DNA of 64,000 bases, from assembly GCA_027422505.1 (NCBI GenBank), contig JAPQWV010000050.1:3348001-3412000 (forward strand), in the 5' to 3' direction. Below the pieces are notes generated by a model, which saw only the letters and a program-made list of their open reading frames with translations, was not told the origin of the DNA and made no database searches. Below, in pieces: positions 11,279-21,900 of the stretch. The first letter of the stretch is position 1. Every line of letters begins with the position of its first letter. A program made the position numbers and the translations under genes. Origin of the DNA: Craterostigma plantagineum (taxonomy: Eukaryota; Streptophyta; Magnoliopsida; Lamiales; Linderniaceae).

Positions 11279-13870
11279 ATGGCTGTAGCAGCTTATGCGT
11301 CAATTCTATCTCTTTTGAGTTCTTTGGACAACGTTCTTCTGCCTTCTCGTCGCCAGATGATCCCCGACATGTCCCAGATCGAAGCACTACAGCAGAAGCT
11401 CACTTTCTTGCAAGGGTTTCTCGAAATACACTCGAAACAATCAACTACCAACGAACTACTCCGCGAGCTGGCGGTTAAATTGCAGATCATTGACGTCGTT
11501 CACGATTTAGCAGATCTATTCGACACGTATGTCGTAGATCGACTAAGCACTGAAGAAATCCCCGACGATCAGATCGGTGAGAAGATGAGCTCGTCGTTCT
11601 GTCAAGATCTGCAACTGTTGATCAGAAACATCGAGTCTATAAATCAAGAGCTGACGAAATTTGGCGAGGAAGACCATGGAACTAGGGCAGATCGACGACC
11701 TAATAGTAACTCCCTTGCAACCTGTGATTCGAGCGGTGAGAACTCCACGGTGGGGCTCGAAGATCGTGTGTTAACGATAATGGAACGACTCACTGGGAAC
11801 GAGCGTAGCCTACAAGTCATCCCTATCGTAGGAATGGGAGGTATAGGAAAGACGACCCTCGCTCGCAATACCTTCGATAAGAAACTCGTCGTTGAGCACT
11901 TCAGCGTTCGTATTTGGATCACGGTTTCGCAAGAGTACGACGTGAAGAGTATTCTTTTGGGTCTCAAAAAAGATGGAGTTATTGATGGTGCTGATGATGA
12001 TTTAGGAGCTTGTTTGTACCAAAAGTTATATGGTCGAAGGTATCTGATTGTGATGGACGCTGTGTGGGGTACCGATGCTTGGGACGAGTTTAAGCGGTAC
12101 TTTCCGAATAATGAGAATAGAAGTCGAATTATTGTGACGACGAGGTTGATGAACGTAGCCGACAGTATAAGCACCGCTGCTAACAACAGTTACCCGGTGG
12201 GTTTACTAAACGATGAAAACAGTTGGAAACTGTTCTGCGAAAAAGCCTTTCGCAACAACGGCGGAAGGTCGACGAGCGAATTGGAGGAGATTGGTAAGAA
12301 GATCGCAAGGAACTGCAAAGGGCTTCCGCTCACGCTCGTAGTGGTCGGTGGACTCCTTTCGAATCCTAATAATATGACCCGCGAATATTGGGAAGCCGTT
12401 GCAGATAATGTGAACTCATTCTATCATTTGGAGATTGAGGAAAGCTGCTTGAAGATATTGTACCTCAGCTACAATCATCTGCCCATTCATCTCAAGGCAT
12501 GCTTCCTTCGGTTGAAGGAATTTCCCGAAGGCACCGCCATCGAAGCGTCTAAGCTTGTTGAGTATTGGATTGCCGAGGGAATTGTACGGCCGTCGGCCAG
12601 CGATCATAATAAGACATTGGAAGAAGTTGCCATGGAATATTTAGAAGATCTAATCGGCAGAAATATGATCTTCATTCAAAAGCTGGGGAAGATGGGGATC
12701 ATCAGAAGTTGCGGCGTCCACGATATCCTGAGGCAATTGTGCGTCAAGGAATCTCTTAAAGAGAACATTTTTACCACGTTGAATATGAGTATGTTAACAA
12801 TTGATCAGAGTTTCCCTGTGAGTGCATGCTTCGTATGCCGTGATGGAACGAGGACGATGACAAAGAGGATTGGCGTCTGCGAAGTCAATTGCTCGACATC
12901 ATCAACGGCAGTCATGAATCCCATGGTGTGCGATGATTGCAGCAAAAAGCATCCACGGCTTCTCAAATCAAGATTCATTAGGTTGATAAAAGAGTTGGAC
13001 GGCCAGATCGTAGAAATCCCACACACGACGAAGCTGACGTGCCTTTCAATCTATCATCGTAGAATAGTAGAATACGTATCTCCGTCCCCCATCACTCTAC
13101 TCTGGAATCTAATGTTCTTTCGCGGATGGATTACGCATGAGAGACTGCTATTTTCGAGAATATGGGAGATGCCACAACTAAGGAAAGCGGATTTTGGCTT
13201 TGGCGTGTTGCCTCATCCAACGGACGGGTTCATCGTACTGAACCAATTACAAACACTTGGTAGGGTTTTAAATATGAAATGGACGGAGGAAGTCATAAGA
13301 AGGATCCCAAATCTAGTCGAGTTGGAGGCTTACCACCTATTAGAAGGTGACGAAGAACTAAGCGGCTACTGCCTCAATAACCTTGCACTTCTGCATAAGC
13401 TTCGATCCTTGAAACTATATTTTCCAGATATCGCTTTGCGCATGGAAAACATCGCCTTCCCAAACTCTCTGAAGGAATTGGTTTTGGGAGGTTGTCGACT
13501 TTGCTGGGAAGACATGACGGTGATCGGTTTGCTGCCGAACCTCCAAGTGCTTAAGATATACGAGAAAGCCTTTGTCGGGGAAGAGTGGTGCATGGTGGAA
13601 GGACAATTTCCGCAATTGAAGTACCTGAAACTTTATGATGTAGATGTTGCGGCTTGGAGAGCAGAGGATAGTGACCTTCCCGCTCTTGAGATGCTTTGCC
13701 TTGTGGTGCTGAAGGAGCTTAAGGAATTTCCGTTAGGCATCCTAGATATAGATACCCTTCGTAGGATACGCGTGGAATATTGCTGTGAATCCGTCGTCGA
13801 CTGGGTTAAGCAGATAAAGGAGGAACAAGACGACCTTGGTAATGAGATTCTTGTTGAGCTACGACTATGA
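11279..13870 (+). CDS. R1-like coiled-coil NLR immune receptor, copy 1
   Basis: Single-exon frame of 863 residues starting MAVAAYASILSLLSSLD, an Rx-type N-terminal helical domain. NB-ARC motifs follow: P-loop VGMGGIGKTTLA (about residue 184), RNBS-A FSVRIWITVSQEYDV, kinase-2 YLIVMDAVWG (about 255), RNBS-B SRIIVTTR, GLPLTLVVVGG (about 347), and VHD in place of MHD (about 478). An LRR region covers about 590-840. Such proteins detect pathogen effectors in the cytoplasm and trigger cell death. Oddities: the second Asp of kinase-2 (normally DDVW) is Ala at residue 261, which should weaken nucleotide handling, and a Cys-rich stretch (CFVC...CDDC) lies between the ARC2 and LRR regions. Relative to copy 2 the C-terminus is cut short by a small indel that brings an early TGA. 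The ATG at 11279 matches the start of copy 2; upstream in-frame GTG/TTG codons were not used. Confidence 0.9.
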   Translation: MAVAAYASILSLLSSLDNVLLPSRRQMIPDMSQIEALQQKLTFLQGFLEIHSKQSTTNELLRELAVKLQIIDVVHDLADLFDTYVVDRLSTEEIPDDQIGEKMSSSFCQDLQLLIRNIESINQELTKFGEEDHGTRADRRPNSNSLATCDSSGENSTVGLEDRVLTIMERLTGNERSLQVIPIVGMGGIGKTTLARNTFDKKLVVEHFSVRIWITVSQEYDVKSILLGLKKDGVIDGADDDLGACLYQKLYGRRYLIVMDAVWGTDAWDEFKRYFPNNENRSRIIVTTRLMNVADSISTAANNSYPVGLLNDENSWKLFCEKAFRNNGGRSTSELEEIGKKIARNCKGLPLTLVVVGGLLSNPNNMTREYWEAVADNVNSFYHLEIEESCLKILYLSYNHLPIHLKACFLRLKEFPEGTAIEASKLVEYWIAEGIVRPSASDHNKTLEEVAMEYLEDLIGRNMIFIQKLGKMGIIRSCGVHDILRQLCVKESLKENIFTTLNMSMLTIDQSFPVSACFVCRDGTRTMTKRIGVCEVNCSTSSTAVMNPMVCDDCSKKHPRLLKSRFIRLIKELDGQIVEIPHTTKLTCLSIYHRRIVEYVSPSPITLLWNLMFFRGWITHERLLFSRIWEMPQLRKADFGFGVLPHPTDGFIVLNQLQTLGRVLNMKWTEEVIRRIPNLVELEAYHLLEGDEELSGYCLNNLALLHKLRSLKLYFPDIALRMENIAFPNSLKELVLGGCRLCWEDMTVIGLLPNLQVLKIYEKAFVGEEWCMVEGQFPQLKYLKLYDVDVAAWRAEDSDLPALEMLCLVVLKELKEFPLGILDIDTLRRIRVEYCCESVVDWVKQIKEEQDDLGNEILVELRL

Positions 13871-14164
13871 CAAAGAATTAATTCTATCTGACGTTGTATA
13901 ATTATTAGTCCTCCGTAAGCTCATATACGGTTTCCCCTTTCTGGAGATGATGCTTCTTCTCCCTTTACTCAGATGGCTGTGACGGCTAATGGAAATTCCC
14001 GCTGGGCATCATAATATGTGTATGTTATTGTTGGCCTTAACATCGCAAACAAACCTTAAATTCTGATATTTATGTTTAATTTTTTTTTATGGAACAGTGA
14101 GGTAATGAATGGGGGCTGCTGCCCTTTTTTGTTCTCTACTTGCTCAAACTCTCATTTCTTGATA
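13871..14164. other. 3' flank of NLR copy 1, shared with NLR copy 2
   Basis: Contains AAGCTCATATACGGTTTCCC, GATGATGCTTCTTCTCCCTT and CTCAAACTCTCATTTCTT, all present after NLR copy 2 (32108-32325). The shared flank is interrupted at 14164/14165 by the Helitron and resumes at 18653. Confidence 0.75.
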
Positions 14165-14217
14165 CTAGATGTAACCCCGTGCGATGCACGGGGACTATTT
14201 TGTATAAAATTTAAATA

Positions 14218-14459
14218 CTACCTCCGTCCCAAATGATTTTGGACATTTGGGGTTTTGCATGGGTTTTAAGAAACTGAAATTTTAATAATATAGTACAATC
14301 AAAAGGTAAAAAAGTGTATATTTTGCCACGTCTTTTGAGAATATTTAATATTATTATATTAATTGTTTGTGATAGTTTTTTGCTAAATAAGGAAATGTCC
14401 AAAACAGTTTGGGACGCCCGATATAGTAAAATGTCCAAAACGGTTTGGAACGGAGGGAG
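14218..14459. mobile_element. Stowaway-type MITE (Tc1/mariner)
   Basis: Starts CTACCTCCGTCCCAAATGAT and ends ...GGAACGGAGGGAG. The reverse complement of the end, CTCCCTCCGTTCCAAA, pairs with the start. It is flanked by TA on both sides (14216-14217 and 14460-14461), the Stowaway target duplication. It is 242 bp long with no coding capacity. Confidence 0.85.
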
Positions 14460-16194
14460 TACAATTTTTTAAAGCTAAATGGTTTAATCCCTTTCTTTCA
14501 TATAAATTAATCATTTCTTTCGTAATTTTAGCAAAGTAAAGTAGTTTAAGGGCTGAAATTTAAATACCGCGCGACAGAAGTTTGTCAAATATTGCACACA
14601 GTTTTGATTGAAATTGAAATTTTCGTTTTATTTATATTTTGAACATGTCGGTTACGTCCACTTTTGGACAAATTTTTTTCATGCAGTACTTGTTGTATTC
14701 CCCATCCCTTACGCGAACCCAATTAGAGGAGATAGCCAGTGGAAACAACTCTCTTCCTTTTGGATTAATTGTTTTGTTTCGCCTTTTTCTTCCTTGTGGA
14801 AGCTTTCTCCTTTCTATAGGAGTGTCTTGTCCTCTCTTTGAGGTTTCTTCCCATTATTAGAGTATGACACGACCAAAAATGATGTATGTAACATGGTTTT
14901 ATGACGGTTAACTAAATGATGCAGTAAGGAATAACAAATTTTCTATTATCGAAATTCATGTGTTTCAAAATGCGCCTAGTATCGCATATGATTAAATTTA
15001 ATCCAACTTACATAAATATTGTAGAATGTAAAAAAATTTGGTAATCATATGAACATATATATTTATGTTAATAAATCAGTTTAGGTGTTACATGATCAAT
15101 GCATTAAATATTAAATATTCATGTTGATCAAGACTGCACGAATTATGTACTTTCACCAAGATTTGAGCCAATGGTTTCATGTTTTCCCAGGCAATTTTGT
15201 TGTATTGGTTTCATAGCCGTATGATGCTTGTCTGAGACATAACCGATTCCCACATAGTGTGGACCTTAATCTCATCATGCCCTTTCTTAATCTGTACAAA
15301 AGTCATAGATAGATAGATAGATACCCATATAAAAATACAATATAAATAAGTTCTTATAAGGTAGATGATCATCATATTCTACATAAATTAAAGAACATGA
15401 TGTGTTGCCATTTGAATATTGATCATGACGATCGATGCCATCGAATCTATGAGGAAACTGATCGTAGCATGTTTTCTTGTGAGATCAAGGATCCATCAGG
15501 AAACACATGGATTCCCTAAGATCCATGATGTTATTTATGTAATGACCACATTCGACGTTGATCAGATACTACGTTTGAGATCGCAGCAAACACTCGATTC
15601 TATAATCAAAGAAATCTAAAAAATCGTCGGAGATTTTTGGGTCTTTGCAGTTAATCCACTTCTTTGAACATTAATATATTGTACTCTCTTTGCATGAATC
15701 ATTATATCGATGACAACTTTTTAATTTCGAATTCGATATTATTTCATAGGGACAAAAGAAAGAGATAAGTGACAATACTACCTTCAGTGTGTAATGCTCC
15801 TTAACAATTGTGGAAGAATGAAAGATGGTAACATAATGTGTTAAGATGCATGGAATATATGCCTATTTTGGCAACTAAACGTAAAAAATACATGCGACCA
15901 AGGAGCAGTAATAAATTAGGATCGCATAAGTGTGTGAATGACTGTTATTACTAATAGTTTTGTAAGACTTGTTCAATTGATCGACTGTTGTATTATATAT
16001 TTTATGACTACTAATAGTGTTCAAGTTGTATGCGTGATGCTGCGAGGACGGGCAATATTTTCTAACAATAATGTTTGCCTTATATTACCTTACATCAATT
16101 ATGTAAGACAGATGAACCGAACGAATGTTGGATTATATATTGTTTTAGCTTGCCTCTTGACCAATAAACGACACTTCTTTCAAAACAAAAAAAA

Positions 16195-16400
16195 AGAGCC
16201 CGTTTCGAACCTCCCTGACTACCAAATTCTTTGAGTTGAGCCTATCACACATGGACTTGTCCTAGTGTGGTTTAGGCATGATTTGCAGGCTATCACGTCG
16301 GCCTCGGGGTGTTTACCTGGCCCGCCAGGGTTCCCCGGGTTATCAAAAAAAGTGCCCGTCATTGCCAAAAAGCCTGAATCTGAGTCTAGTATCTTGCCTC
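16195..16400. mobile_element. Possible SINE remnant
   Basis: An A-rich stretch is followed by CCCGTTTCGAACCTCCC, resembling a polymerase III B box. Then comes a body with TATCACACATGGACTTGTCC, TAGTGTGGTTTAGG and GGCTATCACGTCGGCC, which looks like the body of tRNA-derived plant SINEs. No clear A box or target duplication was found. Confidence 0.35.
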
Positions 16401-17495
16401 GTCCAGTCGTGCACAATTGGTAACAGTCTTACCATCGCATCGAATACTGAGGTTGGAAAAATACTCATCTTCAACTCGTGAAGTCTTATTTTGAAGATGA
16501 CTTTTTCTGTTAACCCGCCAGAACATCAAATAAAATCTCTAAATATCTTTATTGAAGAAAGTCTTCAGAGATGTTGAGCAGATACAAATTTCAAAAGGAA
16601 CGGACTCAGACGCTTAGATCTAATGCAATCACAAATATCATTCTTCACTCCAGCTTCTAAGGATGATCCAATGGATCCAAACCTTTTTACGTTTCATCCA
16701 TCCATCAATCACGCACAATACGCACATAAAAATCTCTATGAGGAAAAAATAATCTCCCGTAAAAGAGGAAGACAAAGGGCTGTCTATCATATCAAGCAAA
16801 TCTGAAAATGCTTTGGGTAGCTGTTCACAATCTTCAGCCACAAATGGAACTTTTGATGGAACACACAGAGAGACATCTGCTTCTCGATTTCTCCTCTGAG
16901 CTGCGATAGTGGAGAGAAGTTGAAGAGCGATACTGATGTGACACGTTTTGTGAACGAAGCTTGAATACCACCACCAGCATCGAGTCGTCCCCAATTTCAG
17001 TTGTATATCTTCTTGTACTTATGCCAACTCGTGACCCCCAAAAATGGCCCACGATTCAGCTCCGGGAAACAACCTTCCATAGTTCAGGCCGGCATCACAA
17101 CGCCAAGCTCCTCTCACTAAGCTCATGGAAGAAATCGGTTTTGAAGCTGAGCTTACTCCTGTACAACAACCTACAGAAATCACGACAAAACAAACTATAC
17201 CAAACTTTCATTCCAAATGGAAAAACCAAATCTTTACATCGTTAATCACCTGTTGAAGAGACCTCTTTTGCTTTCATCATTTGATAGAGCAATTATTTGG
17301 AAGCTCCTACTCGAAGAATAGGAACGTGAAAGGTAACTCAACACATGCCTAATAACTGAAACCACAAATAAACCAAGATACATTATAACATGAAAAAAAT
17401 TAACAAAATTCGAATATGCAAGAGATAGTGATAGTGCGTTCGAAGTTGAGCTCCAAGTAAGATGAGCAAGGATGAAAATGAACAGATTTTCTTTA

Positions 17496-18425
17496 GGGTT
17501 AATTCCTTATCAGTCCCTTTCAACATTTCAATTTCCTCTTAAATACTCCTCGAGTTATATCTTCCTTATAAGTACCCATTTGAAAATTTATTCCTGTTCA
17601 GTACCTAAAAAACCCTTTTCAGCATTAAATGGACGAAAATACCCCTGTCTCACATATTCAAAAAAGCTGAATAATTATTTTCACGTGAATTATACCAAAA
17701 CATAGTTATTATACCAACAAAATTAGACATTGTACCAGAAAATGTTGAGATTATACCATATGTTTTCGTTATTATACCAGTAAATAGTGTTATTATAAAT
17801 TACAGCGAAATTGGAAGTAATTATACAACTGATTTTGAAATTATACCAGAAACTGTAGAAATTATACCACATGTTTTGGTTATTACGTCAACAATTGGTA
17901 TAATTAGAATAACAGTTGGTATAATAATCAAAACAGTTGGTATGATATCCAATTTAAATAGCGTTATTATAATTACAGCGAAATTTGATGTTAAACCAAC
18001 TGATTTTGATATTATACCAGAAATTGTAGAAATTATACCACATGTTTTGGTTATTATACCATTAAATAACGTTATTTGAATTTTATACAGTGAAATTGGA
18101 CGATATGCGAACTGAATTTGAAATTATACCAGAAACTGTAGAAATTATACCAACTGTTGACATAATTATACCAACAAAATTGTACACTATATCATTTGGT
18201 ATAATAATGATAACAGTTGGTATAATTAGAATAACAGTTGGTATAATAATCAAAACAGTTGTTATGATGTCCAATTTAATATCAGGAAAGGGTATTTCTG
18301 TCCGTTCACTGTTTAGGGGTATTAAACACATCTTTTTTGCAGATGGGTACTTAACAGGAAGAATTTTTCGTGGGGGTACTGATAAGGAAGCTTAGTTTCT
18401 GACAGGGTTTGATAAGGAATTTACC
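17496..18425. mobile_element. Small MULE-like element with 9-bp TSD and TACCA-rich core
   Basis: A perfect 9-bp duplication TTTTCTTTA lies just outside both ends (17487-17495 and 18426-18434). The left end is GGGTTAATTCCTTATCAGTC. The reverse complement of the right end is GGTAAATTCCTTATCAAACC. The inverted similarity runs about 130 bp inward (TAAGTACCCAT, TTCCTGTT, ACGGACAGAAATACCC / ATGGACGAAAATACCC). The core (about 17690-18250) repeats AAATTATACCA, ATTATACCAGAAACTGTAGA and AACAGTTGGTATAATAA on both strands. It is nested inside the Helitron, so it inserted later or was carried in. It has no coding capacity. Confidence 0.85.
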
Positions 18426-18652
18426 TTTTCTTTATGTTTGACTAATTATAGAGATGTCTTTTCGTTTCACATGTCCTTTCGTTTTTCAGTGCATTATTTA
18501 ATGTAGAGACGTCTTTTCATTTCTAAAACCTAATAAATACGTGTATGAAAATTTTTCCTACTTCTATTTTGCTGACGTGGCAGATGGAGGGGGACTTGAG
18601 TTGCTGACGTGTCACTCACAAGAGAGTTCCATCCATCTTTTATATATATAGA

Positions 18653-18960
18653 TTGCCAACGTTCACAGCTTTTTACAAAAAAAAATAATCTACAAATGCT
18701 TACATGGGCCAACAATATCCCAACTAACGAGAAAGATTGATTTCAACAATTGTGATGAATCCATTGTCTCTACTCAACGACGTGAATGACCGATCCACCT
18801 AAAAGATCAACATTTAAGGACCGTGGACGCCGCAGCCCTACGCCAAAGACTTAAGAGATTGCGGCGGTTTTGAACTGAAAAACTTTTTCTGATGCGCAAC
18901 CCTATCGACGCAGAAAGGGACGGGCGCGACGTCGTGGGAACTGTATCGAGGAGGGTGACG
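18653..18960. other. Boundary between NLR-duplication flank and pseudogene
   Basis: The first about 30 bp (TTGCCAACGTTCACAGC...) match the NLR copy 2 flank, then similarity stops. The rest (about 18820-18960) is GC-richer and may be the leader or 5' coding remnant of the GON-4-like pseudogene. No start codon could be assigned. Confidence 0.45.
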
Positions 18961-18967
18961 ACAGACA

Positions 18968-21900
18968 GTGCGGGAAGAACTGGATAGTGATGTAGAGGAG
19001 ATTGAACAACGGCGTGTTGGCCGGAGAAATAGATCTAGGAAGAAGAATTCCATTGAAGGTAATAACAAGTTTGCAGTTCAGTCAAGTAGACCACTGAGAC
19101 CTCGCTTACCATTTGCAGCACTTGGATCAGTTTCCGGCTTTGATGGGATAAATCTTGCCCCAAATATTGCTCAGCCATATATGTTTCATGCAAATAATGG
19201 TTTCACCTGTGGGTTCACTACCCATCACATAGGGCAGTTGCATTGTCTGATTCATGAGCATGTTAAGCTACTCGTTCAGGTTTTCTCCGTCTGTATTATT
19301 GATCATTCCAAGAGCATCATTGCCATGGAAGTTAAGAAATTAATTCTAGAGATGCTTCAAAAAACGTGAGCAAGCGTTGGTGGGCAGAACTAATCCATAT
19401 CCAAGCTTTTGCTTTGTTCCACCCCACGTACACCATCAGTAAGAAGCAGCCTTCACAGAGATTTATCATCCAGCGTCTGCAGTCAAAATGTACAGGTAGA
19501 TACACATTCCTCAAGCTACCAAGGGTTGCAATCTGAAACAAGCTCTTCTCAAAATCTGCTACAAAACTCGTGGTTGCCTTACATTTCTGGTCCAGTGCTG
19601 TCTGTCATAGACGTAGCACCGCTGAGATTAGTTGGAAACTACATAGACGAAGTGTCTTCATGTGAGTCGTATTAGGTGTATACATGTTTTTTTTCTTATT
19701 TACATATTTTCTTGCAAGCCGTACTTCCTTACTGATGTATGTGTTAATGCTGGCAGCGGTAAAAGCACTAGAACGATGTCGACTTGAACATGGTCTCGAC
19801 GCTCACAGTCAAAACAACCCTCTTTTTCCGCTGCATAATATTGCTCGTTCTACTGAATCTGATAGCGAGCGAGATCCAGAGAATTCACCACCAAATATTA
19901 TCGGTTTGGTTCGTTCACCATCTACCAATCAGATGCCCAAAAAAACAATGGCTGCTACTCTGTTAGAAAGAGCTAGAGGTCAACCAGTTGTTCTTGTTCC
20001 AAAGGAGATTGCTGATTTAGCTAAAAGGTTTTATCGTTTGTTCAATCCCGCACTTTATCCTCACCAGCCACCTCATGCTGCTGTTGCGAAGCGGGTGCTT
20101 TTCACTGATGCGGAGGATGAGTGAGTTGTATGCTTTTCACTGATTTAGCTAAAAGGTTTTATCATTCTTTCGATAAAGGATATTGGGATCGGTACTTTTG
20201 CATCTTTGGGTATATGAAGTATAAACTACTGTTTGGAGCAGCTAGACTTGAAAGGATATGCTGACAAATATCTATAAAGAATATATGCATTAGGTCATTG
20301 GCTGATACAACAAATATTTTCACTTATGCGTACATGTTTCCCTGCTTCATGGGACTTATTGCAGCTTATTAGCACTTGGGTTGATGGAATATAATACTGA
20401 CTGGAAACCATACAACAGCGGTTTCTTCCTTGTAAATCTAGGCATCAGGTAAAAATTTTCGATCTTGTGGAACACTAATCAACATGCCTCAAAGAATTTA
20501 TTCAACTGATGGCATTTTAATGTTGTAGGACTGGTGTTTTTTTTTCCCGGTTTGTTTACAGTTTCCTCAATGGAATGCTATTTCATTTTGATATATATGT
20601 TGTGTTGTGCAGATATTTGTGAGGCAGAAGAATCGTGCATCATCCAAAGCACCAGAAAATCCTATAAAGGTATCAACTTCTCTTTGGAGAGCTCAGAAAA
20701 TTTGCCCCTGAATCATGAATCGTTGACTGAAAGAAAAAGGCCCATTTTTTCTTGTAGGCCGTGAGACGGATGAAAAACTCACCCTTAACAACAGACGAAC
20801 TAGCACGCATAGAAGTGGTATGCTATTAGCAGCTCTTTCCGCAAAGTTTAATTGGACATTTCCAATCTAGTAACTTTTTCTTAATGATTTAGGGATTGAA
20901 AAGGTATAACCTTGACTGGCCATCAGTATGGAAATATTTTGTTCCTCATAGAGATCCGTACCTGCTTCAAAGGCAGTACCGCGTTGCTTCTGGAACTCAG
21001 AAGTCATATAAATCGGATGCAAACAAGAGAGCCAAAAGGCGTTTATATGATTTAAGGAGAAAAACAAACAAACAACTTTGTGCAACTCGACATTCTTCAT
21101 CTGAGGAAGAGGTTGGCTTTCTCTTGAACTGTATGTCTTATCATTGTTGGTCGCCATTGCCTTGTCAAGTGTTATTCCGGCCATCCTTTCGTAATCTTCT
21201 GTTGTTTCATAATACAAAACGCTTTGGTGTTTGTGCTTTAATGATGCCTGGCTTTAGAAGATCTACTTGAGTTCTCTACAATTACGTCATATTGACGATC
21301 TTAGGAATTTTTTGTAAGGGTTTAATTTGAAAGGCAACCTTGCACCTAAGCATGGTGGTTAAATAACACCTAACGGAGCTGCGTACAATATATATGTTTG
21401 GAGTACTGTTTTATCTCTAAGATCGTTGTGTTTTCTCAAAAACTTGATGTATAGGGTCATAGCTCTGACACTCCAATTGAAGAAACTAATCACGGGGATG
21501 ATCGCATGGATAAGGAAGACGAAGCTTATGTACACGAAGCCTTTTTGGCAGATTGGACACCGGCAAACAGTATTTCTTACCCCACCCAAGAGGGTAAGCG
21601 ATTCAGGGAACAAATTGATCGTTCTTGCTCGGCAGGCACCCAAATCCCTTGGATTTCTAAACCTCCTGCTCAGAGGTGAATTTTTATTTATGGCCGTTTT
21701 ATTTGTTTTCATGTTATTACCTGGTTTGTATTCGGTTAACCATTTCTGTCTTTCCTTCTACAGGTTGTCCAATTCTGAAATAGTTCTCAGACCTTACCGC
21801 GCACGAAAGCCAAAAAGTTCCAATTTGGTGAAATTAGCGCCTGGTTTACCTCCCGTAAATCCTCCTGCATCCGTTCGTGTGATTTCACAAGCTGCTTTCA

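Larger units (their letters stand above)
14165..18652 (-). mobile_element. Non-autonomous Helitron inserted in the NLR copy 1 flank
   Basis: On the minus strand the element starts TCTATATATATAAAAGATGG (from 18652) and ends in a CCCCGTGCATCGCACGGGG hairpin, a short spacer and CTAG (14168-14165). These are the classical Helitron 5' TC, 3' hairpin and CTRR end. Insertion is between host A (14164) and T (18653), with no target duplication. The empty site exists: joining the flanks gives TCTTGATATTGCCAACG, which aligns with TCTTAATGTTGCCAACG after NLR copy 2 (about 32322). The following TTCACAGCTTTTTACAA is also shared. I see no Rep/helicase gene, so it depends on another Helitron. Other elements are nested in it (Stowaway at 14218, MULE at 17496). 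Confidence 0.85.

Noticed and set aside
11644..12186. Minus-strand frame of 180 residues inside NLR copy 1, with a counterpart in copy 2
   Set aside because: Conserved only because the NB-ARC coding strand is conserved; codon structure fits the NLR frame.
16638..17052. Minus-strand frames with a plausible patch (IALQLLSTIAAQRRNREAD... to LLDMID)
   Set aside because: Could be a gene fragment carried by the Helitron, but the frame is broken upstream and I cannot name the source, so it is not listed as a gene.
17876..18395. Ile/Val-rich frames on both strands
   Set aside because: Products of the repeated ATTATACCA words in the small MULE-like element.
21426..21760. N-terminal part of a long plus-strand frame running to 22841
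   Set aside because: It reads the 21454-21674 exon in the wrong frame and then an intron; only 21764-22790 of that frame is coding.
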